Part shown: one piece after another, positions 1-8,520 of the stretch
How positions within the stretch are numbered: the stretch's first letter is position 1
Layout: each line of letters starts with the position of its first letter
NCBI GenBank assembly: GCA_016716085.1
Contig: JADJWY010000010.1
Coordinates: 1-42,052, forward strand
Direction of reading: 5' to 3'
Length of the DNA: 42,052 bases
Origin: Hahellaceae bacterium
GTDB taxonomy: Bacteria; Pseudomonadota; Gammaproteobacteria; Pseudomonadales; Oleiphilaceae
The notes under the pieces: generated by a model
The model's input: the letters and a program-made list of their open reading frames with translations, nothing else
The model's database searches: none
Told to the model about the DNA's origin: nothing
Made by a program: the position numbers and the translations under genes

Positions 1-838
1 GCACAAGGCCAATTGTACAATGGGTTGCCATCCTCACTCGGCTCTAAGAATGGCCTTTGAAAGGCGCGGGGCTTTTTCTGGGTGGCGCATTACCCAGTTT
101 GTTCGGATTTTCAGGGCGCTGTCTGTTAGGCATGGCTGTTGCGCTTTCAACGTTTTGTGGCTATCCAGTTCTGACGCTGAAAAAGGATTTGGGCAAAGCC
201 AAAAACAAGCCGAAATTTACCGAGATTTTTTTTCTAAAAGCCGAGCGATTAACATCCTGTCGGCAGCGCGAATGTTCTTGTTCGGTTCCCGTCTGACGTC
301 TGGTTTGTGGGTAGCTTTCACCGCCGACTTCGCCTGTGAATACGGATTGGAATCACTGGACCGTGGGCGGCTTTCTGGCCCTGTGGGATCATCGGCTACG
401 GATTCGTGCAAGGAGTTGCCCTCGATTACCGGAAAGCCAGCGGTCGAGTGCCTGATGGGCGGCACGCCTTGAGCTGGGCCCTGATTCTGGAAGCCACCCG
501 GGTATTCGTGCCGCTGGCCGTGACGCTGCAGTAGCATTCGCAGGAAGTCTTGATCGGAGGGCTGATTTTTCGGTGCTCTTTTTGCTGCGCATTCGCACTG
601 CACAGTTATCTCATCGTCAGTTACGCTGGTGAGGACGGCGTCTCACTCCATGTCGGCTTTACTACATGGCCAATGCGTCCCTGGACGCCTGATTGGAACC
701 GTGTTGTCCGGGTGGCTCTATCAAGACTACGGTTTGCCTATGTGCCTATGGGGTGTCAGCGGGTTTATCTTTCTCTTCGCGTTAATGTCCGTTAACTTGC
801 CAGGGACATCAAAGCCGCAGCCGCGGAGAGTAGAGTGA
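1..838 (+). pseudogene. arsJ: ArsJ-type organoarsenical efflux MFS transporter, partial and frame-broken
   Basis: Pieces of one MFS transporter lie in successive frames of the plus strand. In order they are a stretch with KGAGLFLGGAL, then LKKDLGKAKNKPKF, then SKSRAINILSAARMFLFG, then LHSYLIVSYAGEDGVSL and finally GRLIGTVLSGWLYQDYG near 690-740. These match the order of conserved segments in ArsJ, the inner-membrane exporter of 1-arseno-3-phosphoglycerate that is usually paired with a GAPDH gene. The 5' end lies outside the window, so any GAPDH partner cannot be seen. At least four frame changes separate the pieces and no full reading frame survives. The last fragment ends at about 838. Identification rests on remembered family motifs. 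Another MFS transporter is possible but less likely. The damage is either gene decay or poor sequence, as in the rest of this flank. Confidence 0.68.
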
Positions 839-917
839 TCAACTTCAGTTATTGGAGCAGACCTCTCACCTATGGTTTATAGTTAGCTCACTCTAGCTAA
901 CTTTTAGGATCAATACA

Positions 918-1140
918 GTGACACAGCTAATATGCACGAGGCGAAAACAAACTGTCGCAGTTGGCAGAGTTGGCCCATAGTGGCGAGGTCGTTGTGATTG
1001 CCAAAGCCGGCAAACCCCTACGTTGATTTAGTTCGCATCAGGAGCGAAAACCGCGTGAACCGGGTGGTTACTCGATTCAAATGGATGCTTCCGATTCGGC
1101 GGACGCAGAGATCCAAGAGGATTTTTTCGGCGATAGCCTC
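918..1140 (+). pseudogene. Phd/YefM-family antitoxin, frame-broken
   Basis: Allowing two one-base corrections, a short protein reads from the GTG at 918: an MTQ start, then MHEAKTNLSQLAELAHSG, then EVVVIAKAGKPYVDLV. This is the classic N-terminal DNA-binding fold of Phd/YefM antitoxins. A tail around DAEIQEDFFGDS follows, which is typical of the toxin-binding C-terminus. One base appears to be missing after AAAACAAAC, because the frame jumps there. The antitoxin would neutralise the PIN toxin encoded directly downstream and autorepress the pair. It is called a pseudogene because no single frame covers it. The recoverable coding content is convincing for the family. Confidence 0.6.
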
Positions 1141-1550
1141 CGGAAAAAACTGCTCCCGGATACGCACGTTCTGCTGTGGTGGATCGATAACGAAAACATC
1201 AGGATTGGCCCGAAGACTAAAGCGGCTATTACCGTGCCCGCAATGAGGTTTTATGTCAGCGCAGCCAGCACCGGGAAATTGCCATCAAGCAAAGTATGGG
1301 GCCTTTGATTGCACCGAGAATATGGAAGCCATCGTTGGATGACAAAGGCTTTTCTAAGTTGCCCATTTCATTGTTTCACGGTGAGCAGGCAGGCAGTCTA
1401 CCCATCGAGCGACATCCAGAACGGGAAAAGAGCACAAAGATCCATTTGATCGCTGTTAATCGCGTAAGCCCAATCCGCGGCTTAATTCTGGTGAGTAAAG
1501 ACGCGGCGTTCAGTGCCTACGCTGTCAGGCTACTCGATCCCCGATCCTGA
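1135..1550 (+). pseudogene. VapC-type PIN-domain ribonuclease toxin, frame-broken
   Basis: Fragments in different plus-strand frames give LLPDTHVLLWWIDNENIRIG, then FYVSAAST, then FSKLPISLFHGEQAGSLP, then GLILVSKDAAFSAYAVRLLD before a TGA at 1548-1550. Early LLDTHVLLWW-like and late LVSKDxxFxxY segments are hallmarks of PIN-domain toxins, where the first Asp and later acidic residues bind the metal for RNA cleavage. The gene sits immediately after the antitoxin remnant, the usual Phd-VapC order. At least three frame changes separate the pieces, and the region corresponding to the HRDPFDR-like motif is scrambled near 1400-1460. An active toxin cannot be made from the sequence as given. Confidence 0.62.
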
Positions 1551-1745
1551 ACGCCGATACTCTCCCGGTGTCATTCCAGTCCACCGCTTGAACGCACGCT
1601 GAAACGCGCTTTGTTCCGAAAAGCCCAGCAGAACGGGTTGAAAACCTTGAACGCTTGCGCCAACTGGCTATCCTGCATGCTTGAGGTTGAGGTGTTTTGC
1701 GCTCGCGATCCGGTTGAGCTGGTACGCTACGTCAGCAAGTTCTCG
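1551..1745 (-). pseudogene. AraC-family regulator, C-terminal remnant
   Basis: The minus strand at about 1551-1640 encodes LGFSEQSAFQRAFKRWTGMT followed by PGEYRR. This is the second helix-turn-helix and end of the AraC/XylS DNA-binding domain. Further upstream on the same strand only weak traces such as DVAYQLNR remain, in other frames. No effector-binding domain is visible because the OYE remnant begins right behind it. It lies convergent with the VapC remnant. Only the last helix-turn-helix is well supported, and the 5' limit is approximate. Confidence 0.55.
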
Positions 1746-1749
1746 CTAT

Positions 1750-2767
1750 CTTGCGTCTGTTAATCTGGCCATTCGCTTACGATAGCGTCCGGGTCCGGCG
1801 TGCGGTGTCAATCTGTTGGAGGATCAGGGTCCGCGGCGGCGACACGGAAGGTGAGGGGCTTTACCTCACTGAGCTTCCGCAATTGATACTTCACCGCCGC
1901 CATGTTGGCCAGAGAAGCCATGACTTTATTTTTTCCACTGAATCAGGGGGGCTGGTGCGGTACTTTTCCAGCCCGCCAATCGTTAAGCAGCTGCGGTGCA
2001 ATCAGCAGTGCGGCGTGGCATGCGACCATCTCGATTCCCTGTTGGATAACCTCGCTGGCAACTGTGGCACGTCGGATACCGCCGGTCACCATGACCGGCA
2101 TTTCAGCCACCGCCGAATTTCGTGGGCGAATTCGACAAAATATGCCTCGCGGGCCAGTGTGCGACCATCACGCGCCTGACCCTGCATGGCGGGGGCTTCA
2201 TAACTACCGCCGGACAGTTCAGCAGATCTACGCCCAACCCATTAAGCAACTGCCACCTGCTTCGCATCGTCGGTGCGGGAATCCGCCTCGTTGAAAATCT
2301 GCCGAGTCCAGCAACAGACGCGCCCGGTTTTCCACCGAGCCACCCAGCATCTGTTCGTTGATTGGTGAGCGGCGATAGGAATTGACTCAATAAATAACCG
2401 TCAGGCCATATTATTTCAACGCCAGTAAAAAAGCACGATTTTTTCGGCAAGCTGTGCCGTTTACAAACTGCCGAACGACCTCTTCGATCTTCTCTGGTGT
2501 CATACTGGGGTGTAGTAAACCGCTAGATAGATTTCCCAAATCCAGTGCTATCGCCGAGGGCGCCAGGTATCCTGCCCCAGATTGGCCTGCGTCGGCGACC
2601 CGGGTGATTGATCTGCAGCCAGAACTGCCCCTCTTGAACGTCCAGTTTTCGCCCATTGCTTAAATTTTTTCCAGATCGCGCTCACTCTTCAAGCACCACG
2701 CAGCTTTAGCAATGCGATTCGGAATGACGGAACCGTTGGGAAGGGTTAGCGTGTCGAACAGGGCCAT
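1750..2767 (-). pseudogene. NADH:flavin oxidoreductase (old yellow enzyme family), frame-broken
   Basis: From an ATG at 2765-2767 the minus strand gives MALFDTLTLPNGSVIPNRIA, the standard N-terminus of OYE-like flavoenzymes. Later pieces in shifted frames give SGAGYLAPSAIALDLGN, GYLLSQFLSPLTNQRTD, EMPVMVTGGIRR and NMAAVKYQLRKLSE. These fall in the right order along the TIM barrel: FMN-binding start, the GYLLxxFLSPxxNxRTDxxGG signature, the phosphate-binding VTGG strand and the C-terminal NMAAVKYQL segment. Such enzymes reduce electrophilic alkenes or nitro compounds with NAD(P)H. The gene is divergent from a MerR regulator over a MerR-type promoter, the usual arrangement for electrophile- or redox-induced OYE genes. 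Several frame changes prevent a continuous product. Confidence 0.68.
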
Positions 2768-2806
2768 GGATATTCCCGTTGCAGATAGGTCTTGACTGAG
2801 AACAAG

Positions 2807-2838
2807 CTTTAACCTTTAAAGTTAAGTTCTAAGGTCAA
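2807..2838 (-). promoter_or_regulatory. MerR-type promoter/operator driving the OYE gene
   Basis: Read on the minus strand, a TTGACC -35 element (2833-2838) and a TTAAAG -10-like element (2807-2812) are separated by 20 bases. The spacer holds an imperfect inverted repeat, CCTTAGAACTTAACTTTAAAGG. Overlong spacers with an ACCTT...AAGGT dyad are the hallmark of promoters that MerR-family activators untwist. The site lies between the OYE start and the divergent MerR remnant, so it probably served both genes. Confidence 0.6.
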
Positions 2839-2867
2839 TACTTTTCTCGGCCTGTCTGTGAAATGAG

Positions 2868-3226
2868 GTGAAACATAGAAAATTGAGAACTCGCTAAACG
2901 CGGCGGCATGGCGGCCCGTATCCGATTTTATGAATCAAATGGCTTGATCAGCGCGGTTAAAACGCAAAGCCAATGGCTATCGGGGAGTATGGCGCTTTGA
3001 GGCCATCTATATTCTCGATATTGATCACCTGTGGTCAGCAAGACCGGGTTCTCGTTGGAGGAACTTCGTCAATTGCTGCCCAAGGGAGAGAGTGGGTGGA
3101 AGCATGGTGGAGGCCTTGAAGCGGTCAGAGCGTAAAGTATCCGACATCGAAGCGCTCGAAGGCCATTTAGCAGAAACTAAACAGCATTTGCTGCGTGCCA
3201 TCGCCCAGATCGAGATAGCCGCCTGA
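2868..3226 (+). pseudogene. MerR-family transcriptional regulator, frame-broken
   Basis: Plus-strand pieces read KxGELAKRGG-like, then MAARIRFYESNGLISAVK, then LDIDHLWSAR-like residues, then FSLEELRQLLPKGE, KRSERKVSDIEALEGHLAET and a C-terminus ending QIEIAA before TGA at 3224-3226. The RIRFYESNGLI segment is the winged helix-turn-helix signature of the MerR family, and the later piece is the coiled-coil dimerisation helix. No metal-binding cysteines are visible in what remains, which fits a redox- or electrophile-sensing type rather than a mercury sensor. Frame changes occur around 2960, 3040 and 3100. It is divergent from the OYE gene and was probably its regulator. Confidence 0.62.
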
Positions 3227-3295
3227 CATTGACTGCGAAGACAATGCCAGGCAAATTTTAGAAAACATTCAGATTAAAGCCGTTTAGCCAGACGT

Positions 3296-3864
3296 TCAAC
3301 ATTCAGTGCCTTTCGAACGCGCTCCAGTAATGTCGTCAGACAGAGGATTTTCTCTTGACCCCCAGTGATGCAAGACCTGACTCCAGGGCTGATCAAATAC
3401 TTATTAAAGTTCCCGAAAGGAATGCGGATTGTTTGCCCACCGCTTCAAAGATTGAATCAGCCTCAGGGCCTTTTACGTGAGCAGGGGCAAGCATCGTAAA
3501 CGTGACGCCAAAGTTTTTATAGCCACACCTCGGCGGTTTCAGCCTGATCATCGGACTCTTGAAAAAAGTCATCCGAGGCATGCCCATACAACCAGCCCCC
3601 TCTGGCCATAACGCTGATGCAGCGCTTCAAGTTCTTTAAACTGCGGGTAAAACCCACAGTGGCTGGCTGTATTCACCGAGCACCGGTTTTCGGCCGTCAG
3701 CGCCCACAAGTCCACTTTTCACTGGCGTGTGACACACGTTCGGTATTGAAAATCGGGGCGCAGTTTGCGGCGTCGTCAGCGTTTTGCAACCTTAGATGAA
3801 AGCGCCACAACAAGCCCGATCCTGTCGGCTGAAGTAGACGCCGTTTGGTTAAAATGCCTATCAC
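3296..3864 (-). pseudogene. Glutathione peroxidase family protein, frame-broken
   Basis: A GTG at 3862-3864 on the minus strand is preceded at good spacing by AGGAGG. Following pieces give VNTASHCGFTPQF, KELEALHQRYGQRGLVV, then a DDFFQES-like segment, YKNFGVTFTMLAPAHVKGPE, FNKYLI and HHWGSRENPLSDDITGA before TGA at 3296-3298. The order matches the thioredoxin-fold glutathione peroxidases: catalytic Cys in the ASxCGFTPQ motif, the second active-site region, the NFGVTF strand and the C-terminal WNFNKYLI segment. A short hydrophobic stretch near the start suggests an exported form. Peroxide detoxification is the family role. Multiple indels interrupt it. Confidence 0.66.
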
Positions 3865-3899
3865 CGTTTTCCTCCTACCTGGCAGCTTTACTGTTACGA

Positions 3900-4868
3900 G
3901 AATTTCCCGGAGGGAAGGATCATCGCGTCTCCGAATCTGGAGGCTATCTAGAACTGAGTAACGAATACGTGTCTCACCACCGCTAAAAGTCCTCAGCCCT
4001 GTCCTGATGATACGCAGATGTTCTTCATTGAGGATTTGGCCCGGTTAACCAACTCAGTCATCTGACGGACGGCCACAGGGATGGGAGATACCGGCCATGA
4101 CTGCCAGCTCAATAAAATCGCCCCATAGTAGCGACCATTCCCCATTTCGGCAGCTTGCGGCATGCCTTGATCAAGCAGGTCAGGCGCCGTTGATTGGCCT
4201 CGCCACACAACTCGGTATTCAGGAAGTCACAAGCAGGCGTCATCGCAACGGGGCCCTGGAAAGACGGAAATGTTTTTGAGGTGATAGTCGTCGTTGCCCA
4301 AAGATACGCACACACGATCCGTCAAACGTTTCAATTTGGATCCCTTTTCCTGCCATGCGCCTTTAAAAACGCCAGAACTGTCTGATAGCTGGCCGCTTCA
4401 TATTTGCTCTCGCTTTTTAGATTGCTGATTCCCATGGCCTGAAGCATGTCTTCTTCCTGCTGAATTCGGGTAGACGCTGTGCAGTAACGCCGGTGACATA
4501 GCACAGCTCACCATCGGCAAACGGAAGTAATCCGGACGCGGCAGTCTGTACGCCCAAGTAGCCGAGCAACCTCATGGTTAGGTGTTCGTTTTCGGGCCAG
4601 AGGAAAATTTCAGGTGAGGGCTTGATAAGTGCACCACCCGAGGTTACCCGGACAAGTTCGCGATTAAGTACCGGCACTGGTTGAAGTGAAAACGCCACTG
4701 ATGGAAACCCGGTCGATTTCTGGCGGAGCCGATCGAAAATAGTCCGCTCGTGTGAAGGGTAGGCGGGGACCACACCGCGACTACCCAGTAATTTTTGCAA
4801 ACACCGGGGATGGTAAGGCCATTGCAGAAATCACCGGATTCCAGACAGATCAGGCATTGAGCACTCAT
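3900..4868 (-). pseudogene. hipT: HipT-like (HipA-family) Ser/Thr kinase toxin, frame-broken
   Basis: From the ATG at 4866-4868 the minus strand starts MSAQCLICLESGD and then reads YHPRCLQKLLGSRG in a shifted frame. This is the Cys-containing N-terminus found in kinase-only HipA proteins. Further on come PENEHLTMRLLGYLGVQTAA, ASGLLPFADGELCYVT, a kinase-core trace FDRIVFAYLWANDDYHLKN across frames, and LNTELCGEANQRRLTCLIKA with later KLPKWG-like traces. These correspond to the ATP-binding and catalytic regions of HipA kinases, which phosphorylate aminoacyl-tRNA synthetases. The separate short HipS-like gene in front makes the three-part HipBST layout likely. At least four frame changes are present and the 3' limit is approximate. 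Confidence 0.6.
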
Positions 4869-4876
4869 GCGTCATC

Positions 4877-5175
4877 GACCTTGACCACTACAGCGCCCGG
4901 TAAATCGCCTCCGTTACGCAGCAACAAAGCAAACTCGTCTGTCGGATCTATTTTGGCTTTTCGGATTGCAGCTTCTAAGCCATCCGCCAGCGAGTAAACC
5001 ACTGAAATACCCGTGAAGTGTCGGGCTGTCGTAAGGATCTTCGCGCAGCAGCAGGCTCAAGCTAATCGGCAGACCGGTATCAGTAACGTTTTCCATAGGT
5101 AAAGCGATACGTGTGATCGGACCGTTTTTCAAGTATGCCAACCCGAGTTGTGTCTAAGTAGACATAGGCTTTCAT
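4877..5175 (-). pseudogene. hipS: HipS-like small subunit (HipA N-subdomain), frame-broken
   Basis: The ATG at 5173-5175 overlaps the stop of the hipB remnant by ATGA. Reading on gives MKAYVYLDTTRVGILEK, then AYLKNGPITRIA, PISLSLLLREDPYDSPTL and HGYFSGLLAGGW. This is the N-terminal subdomain 1 of HipA, with its PxSLSLPL-like and FxxxLLPEG-like segments. It is encoded here as a separate short gene ahead of the kinase. In characterised HipBST systems this short protein acts as the antitoxin. The last third is scrambled, so the 3' boundary is an estimate. Confidence 0.55.
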
Positions 5176-5467
5176 TTGAGAACAATCATCAGTCGGAATC
5201 CCAACACATCACCTAGCTGATTCAGGTCTCTACATTCACCTTGAGGTCTGATTCAGATTCTAACCTCCGTACGCTACTCACACTGATACCCCATAGTCTG
5301 ATGTCTGTTGCTGAGTGAGATTAAGGCCTGACGTTGCTGTTTCAGAATCTCTGGCAACCTCTCTAGTGGATAGGTGTCTGGGACTCAAAGCTCAAGGCTT
5401 CATCCTCCAGCAACGCATCAACTTCCGAAAGCAGAGACCGTATATGCTCGACAACCTTGCGATTCAT
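5172..5467 (-). pseudogene. hipB: HipB-like helix-turn-helix protein, frame-broken
   Basis: From the ATG at 5465-5467 the minus strand gives MNRKVVEHIRSLLSEVDALL, a helical N-terminus, followed by LERLPEILKQQRQAL in a shifted frame and a C-terminus LNQLGDVLGFRLMIVLK ending in TGA at 5172-5174. The last segment is typical of XRE/HipB proteins, where it follows the helix-turn-helix. The helix-turn-helix itself is damaged between about 5230 and 5330. The stop overlaps the next start (ATGA), so the two were translationally coupled. As in other HipB loci it would bind the palindromic site just upstream. Confidence 0.5.
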
Positions 5468-5548
5468 CAGGTTAACCTATCACAAATGAATTAAAATCCG
5501 TAAATAAGAGGTATTAATTCTCTCTTATGGGACATGTGATTCACAATA

Positions 5549-5563
5549 ATCTCATATGGAGAT
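5549..5563. promoter_or_regulatory. Palindromic operator-like site upstream of hipB
   Basis: ATCTC-ATATG-GAGAT is a perfect 5-base inverted repeat with a 5-base centre. It lies between the end of rsuA (5579) and the start of the hipB remnant (5467). A related half-element, CTCTTATGGGA, lies about 30 bases closer to hipB. Spacing and placement fit an autoregulatory HipB operator, but no protein binding can be shown from sequence. Confidence 0.35.
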
Positions 5564-5578
5564 AATACAAATAATGTT

Positions 5579-6307
5579 TCACATTATAACTCTTGTGTGA
5601 GATTCAATTTCCCAGTCGAGCTCGTCGGCTGCCAGAGGACGCGCTTCTCCCGGCGCCAACTTCTCATCCAGCATAATCGCACCAATCTGAATGCGCTTTA
5701 GCGCAATACCGGATTACGAAAACGCCCCAGCATCCGTTTGATTTGATGATAGCGCCCTCGGTCAAGGTGATCTCGGCTTCATACTCAGAAAGTATTCTGA
5801 GTGAGGCAGGGCGAGGTGTGAATCCCTTCGTAGGTGAAATAAAAACCTTCTGCGAACGCTGCGATGTAATCCTCGTTGAGCGGCTTGCGACGGTGACCCG
5901 GTAGATTTTTTCACCTCGAATTGAGATCACTGAGCCGGGATGACCACCGGCTGTCGTTAGTCAGCAGCAGCAAGCCGGATGAATTCAAATCCAGCCTTCC
6001 TGCTATGTGCAACTCAGGATCTACTTCAGCCGGCATGAGATCCATCACGGTGGTGTGCAGATCATCGCGTGTTGCGCTAACCACGCCGACGGGTTTGTGC
6101 AACATCCAATACTGCGGGGTCTTATGCGGAAGGGTTTCTCCATCGACCTGCACAACCGAAAAAGTCATCGACCTGATGATCAGCACCCAAGGCCGGTAAG
6201 CCATCCACACGGATGACATTGCGCGCCAACAAAGGGCGAATAGCCTTACGTTTGAGCCCAAGAGCCTGACTGAGGTAGACATCCAGTCGTTTTCTGCCGT
6301 TTGCCAT
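5579..6307 (-). pseudogene. rsuA: RsuA-type 16S rRNA pseudouridine synthase, frame-broken
   Basis: The minus strand from 6307 reads MANGRKRLDVYLSQALGLKR, an S4 RNA-binding domain, and then in other frames HKTPQYWMLHKPVGVVSATR, HIAGRLDLNSSGLLLLTNDS and a C-terminal piece EAEITLTEG...QIKRMLGRF, ending ESHTRVIM before TGA at 5579-5581. The GRLDxxSxGLLLLTND motif carries the catalytic Asp of the RsuA/RluB family. RsuA converts U516 of 16S rRNA to pseudouridine in the cytoplasm. This is normally a well-conserved housekeeping gene, so its disruption by at least three small indels is one argument for poor sequence quality in this flank. It begins 13 bases after the ATPase gene ends. Confidence 0.68.
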
Positions 6308-6319
6308 CCGTACTACCGG

Positions 6320-7445
6320 TTAAACTTGTTCGATCTTGTGCTTTTCAAGCTTTGCGCACACCCAGTTCCTAAAGCGTTCATCCTCAAACAACCAGACCCG
6401 GTACCCGCCATTGTAGATGAGTTGCTCGTCACGAAGCCTGTCCACCGCATTCTGAATCTTCGGAATCGAAATTTCGTCTACCCCAGTCGTTCACCTAACC
6501 ATAAGCGCGCTTTCTCGGTATAAAGGCCGACGTCCAGCTCACTGGCCAGCAATTGGAGCACCGCCTGGTCGATGGGCAGTAAATCGTTCCAGAGGTAACC
6601 GTAGTCCTCGTCGATATTCACTGCCTTTTGAAACGCTGAGTAGCCTGCATCGATGTCTTTGATGCCGTTGATCAACATGAACTTCAAGAGTAGGTGGAAC
6701 AGTGCAGGCCGTTCTGCAGCGCGTTAAATACCTTGATAGCTTTAACCAGCGAAAGTTTGACGGAACTGGCCTGAGCATAGCAGTCCAGCATATAGGCAAC
6801 GAATTCGCTGCCAAGATCCGGCAGGTCGATCTGCTGCGAGGCGTGAAACATGGGGGCTTTACGATCCCGAAACATGCGCATGAGCCCCTCCCGTGAGGAC
6901 CCGGTAAAGACGACATAGATCTTCTTGCGGTGCGTCTCGAACTCGGTTCTCAGTAGCGCCACCAGCGACTCGAACTCCGGTCGTGTACTCAGGTGCTGCA
7001 CTTCATCGAGCAGCAACAGGGTGGGCGCCTTTCTGCGTGCAAGCCGTTTGATTAGGTCAATGATGCTCAGGAGGTCATTCTCGGTGGGCTTTTCCGGGTT
7101 GGATTTCAACGTCAGCGAGGCCAGCGGGGGGAGGTCGCTTTTAAGTTCCACTGTCCCGCTGTGGCTGATGTAGGCCGAAAGACGACTTTTCCAATCATGA
7201 TTTTCCACGCATTCCTCAAGGGCGTGCCGAAGCGCTTTGGCTGGATTATCTTTCAGCTGCCAGAACGAACAGTAGCAGATCTGATATTTCCGCCCGTAAG
7301 CCAGCGGTGCCAGATCATGCAAAAGAAACTCACTTTTACCCATCCGTCTGGGTGCGAATAGGGTCAAAGAACCCGTAATTCCTGTATCGAATGCGTTGAG
7401 AAAATGTTCAGCAAGGGCAGTGCGCTCGAAATGCCAGTCAATCAC
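6320..7445 (-). pseudogene. AAA-family ATPase (P-loop), 3' part frame-broken
   Basis: A 253-residue frame from the GTG at 7443-7445 contains a Walker A variant, APRRMGKSEFLLHDLAPL (residues about 31-48), and a Walker B-like TLLLLDEVQHL (about 137-147). A sensor-1-like VFTGSSREGLMRMF follows. The frame is lost near 6690 and resumes as IKDIDAGYSAFQKAV...WNDLLPIDQAVLQLL. It shifts again at about 6485 and ends ISIPKIQNAVDRLRDEQLIY and FRNWVCAKLEKHK before TAA at 6320-6322. The second part looks like a winged-helix domain, as in archaeal-type or Orc/ExeA-like AAA ATPases that bind DNA or act as stand-alone sensors. The function is not known. No partner gene is seen. Confidence 0.55.
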
Positions 7446-7541
7446 ATTATTACCAATTAATTGCTTTCATACTAATTATTATGATACCTATTAAACTTGA
7501 CTAATACACGTGTCGAAAGCTGCCTTACTTGTGAAAAATCT

Positions 7542-8439
7542 ATGACTTCAGAAACGAACCAATGTTGTGGTTGCCAGGATGAGCCAACTCACTCGTCTGC
7601 CGCTGATACAGCCACACTGGCGCAAGCGAATTTCGACAGTGTAAGCGTGTTCGATGTTCCTAAAATGGATTGTCCCTCCGAGGAAACCTCATCCGGACAG
7701 CCTTTTCATCTTTCGGCGAAACGGTCTCTTTCGCGTTTGATATCCCTAATCGACAAGTACGTATCTACCACTCTGACACACCTGATAAGGTCGAGACGGT
7801 CATTCGATCCGTAGGACTTGGCGCCAGTTGTGTGTCGTATGAAAGAATCGATTCAGAAAGTGTGCATAAGGCACGAGAAAATGCCCAAAGCTCAAGATTT
7901 ACGCGAAGCCTCGGTATTGAAGTGGCTGCTTTGGATTAACGCTGTGATGTTTTCATTGAGCTTTCTGCGGGCATTGTGGCGCAGTCTGCAGGGCTTATAG
8001 CAGATTCACTGGATATGTTTGCCGATGCCGCGGTGTACCTTGTCGCGCTCTATGCTGTCGGAAAATCGGCTCAGACCAAGCTTAAAGCGGCTCATATGTC
8101 AGGGTGGCTGGAAGCGGCACTGGCCGTTGGGCTATTGGTGGAAGTGATTCGGCGAGCAATTATGGGTGGCGAACCCGTTTCGATTCTAATGATGGGGTCG
8201 GTGCTATTGCATTGCTTGCTAACCTAACGTGTCTCGTACTGATTTACCGGTACGAAATAATGGAACCCACATGAAGGCCAGCATGATTTTTCCGCCAATG
8301 ACGTACTTGCCAACGCCAGCGTCATCGTAGCAGGTGGCCTCGTGGCGGTCGCAGATTCGCAAATCCTGACCTGATTATCGGGGTCATCATTTCGTGTGTG
8401 GTTTTGTGGGGTGCTTTACGTATTTTGCGACTTAGATAA
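7542..8439 (+). pseudogene. Cation diffusion facilitator with N-terminal Cys-rich/HMA-like domain, frame-broken
   Basis: The 5' part (ATG at 7542) is Cys-rich (NQCCGCQDE) and continues VFDVPKMDCPSEE, then NLIRTAFSSFGETVSFAF and DKVETVIRSVGLGAS in a shifted frame. Together these form a ferredoxin-fold heavy-metal-associated domain with an MDCPSEE motif. The C-terminal part gives LKWLLWINAVMF, AQSAGLIADSLDMFADAAVY and LVALYAVGKSAQTKLKAAH, which is the metal-binding HxxxD/DSLDMFxD region of CDF transporters. Later pieces are LLVEVIRRAIMGGEPVS and PDLIIGVIISCVVLWGALRI before TAA at 8437-8439. CDF proteins export Zn, Cd or Co ions in exchange for protons. At least four indels split it. Confidence 0.62.
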
Positions 8440-8520
8440 CGAGGTGCCACCTGTATTGCGACAAACGCATTCACTTTATTATAATGAAAGCAACGAATGC
8501 ATTTAGATGAGTTGACTGAA
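8440..8520. other. Short spacer with inverted repeat GCATTC/GAATGC
   Basis: Between the CDF remnant and the truncated recombinase copy lies an inverted pair, GCATTC (8467-8472) and GAATGC (8495-8500), separated by an AT-rich 22-base centre. A position next to a tyrosine recombinase gene is where a core attachment site could lie, but no matching second copy was found in the window. The functional assignment is open. Confidence 0.2.
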
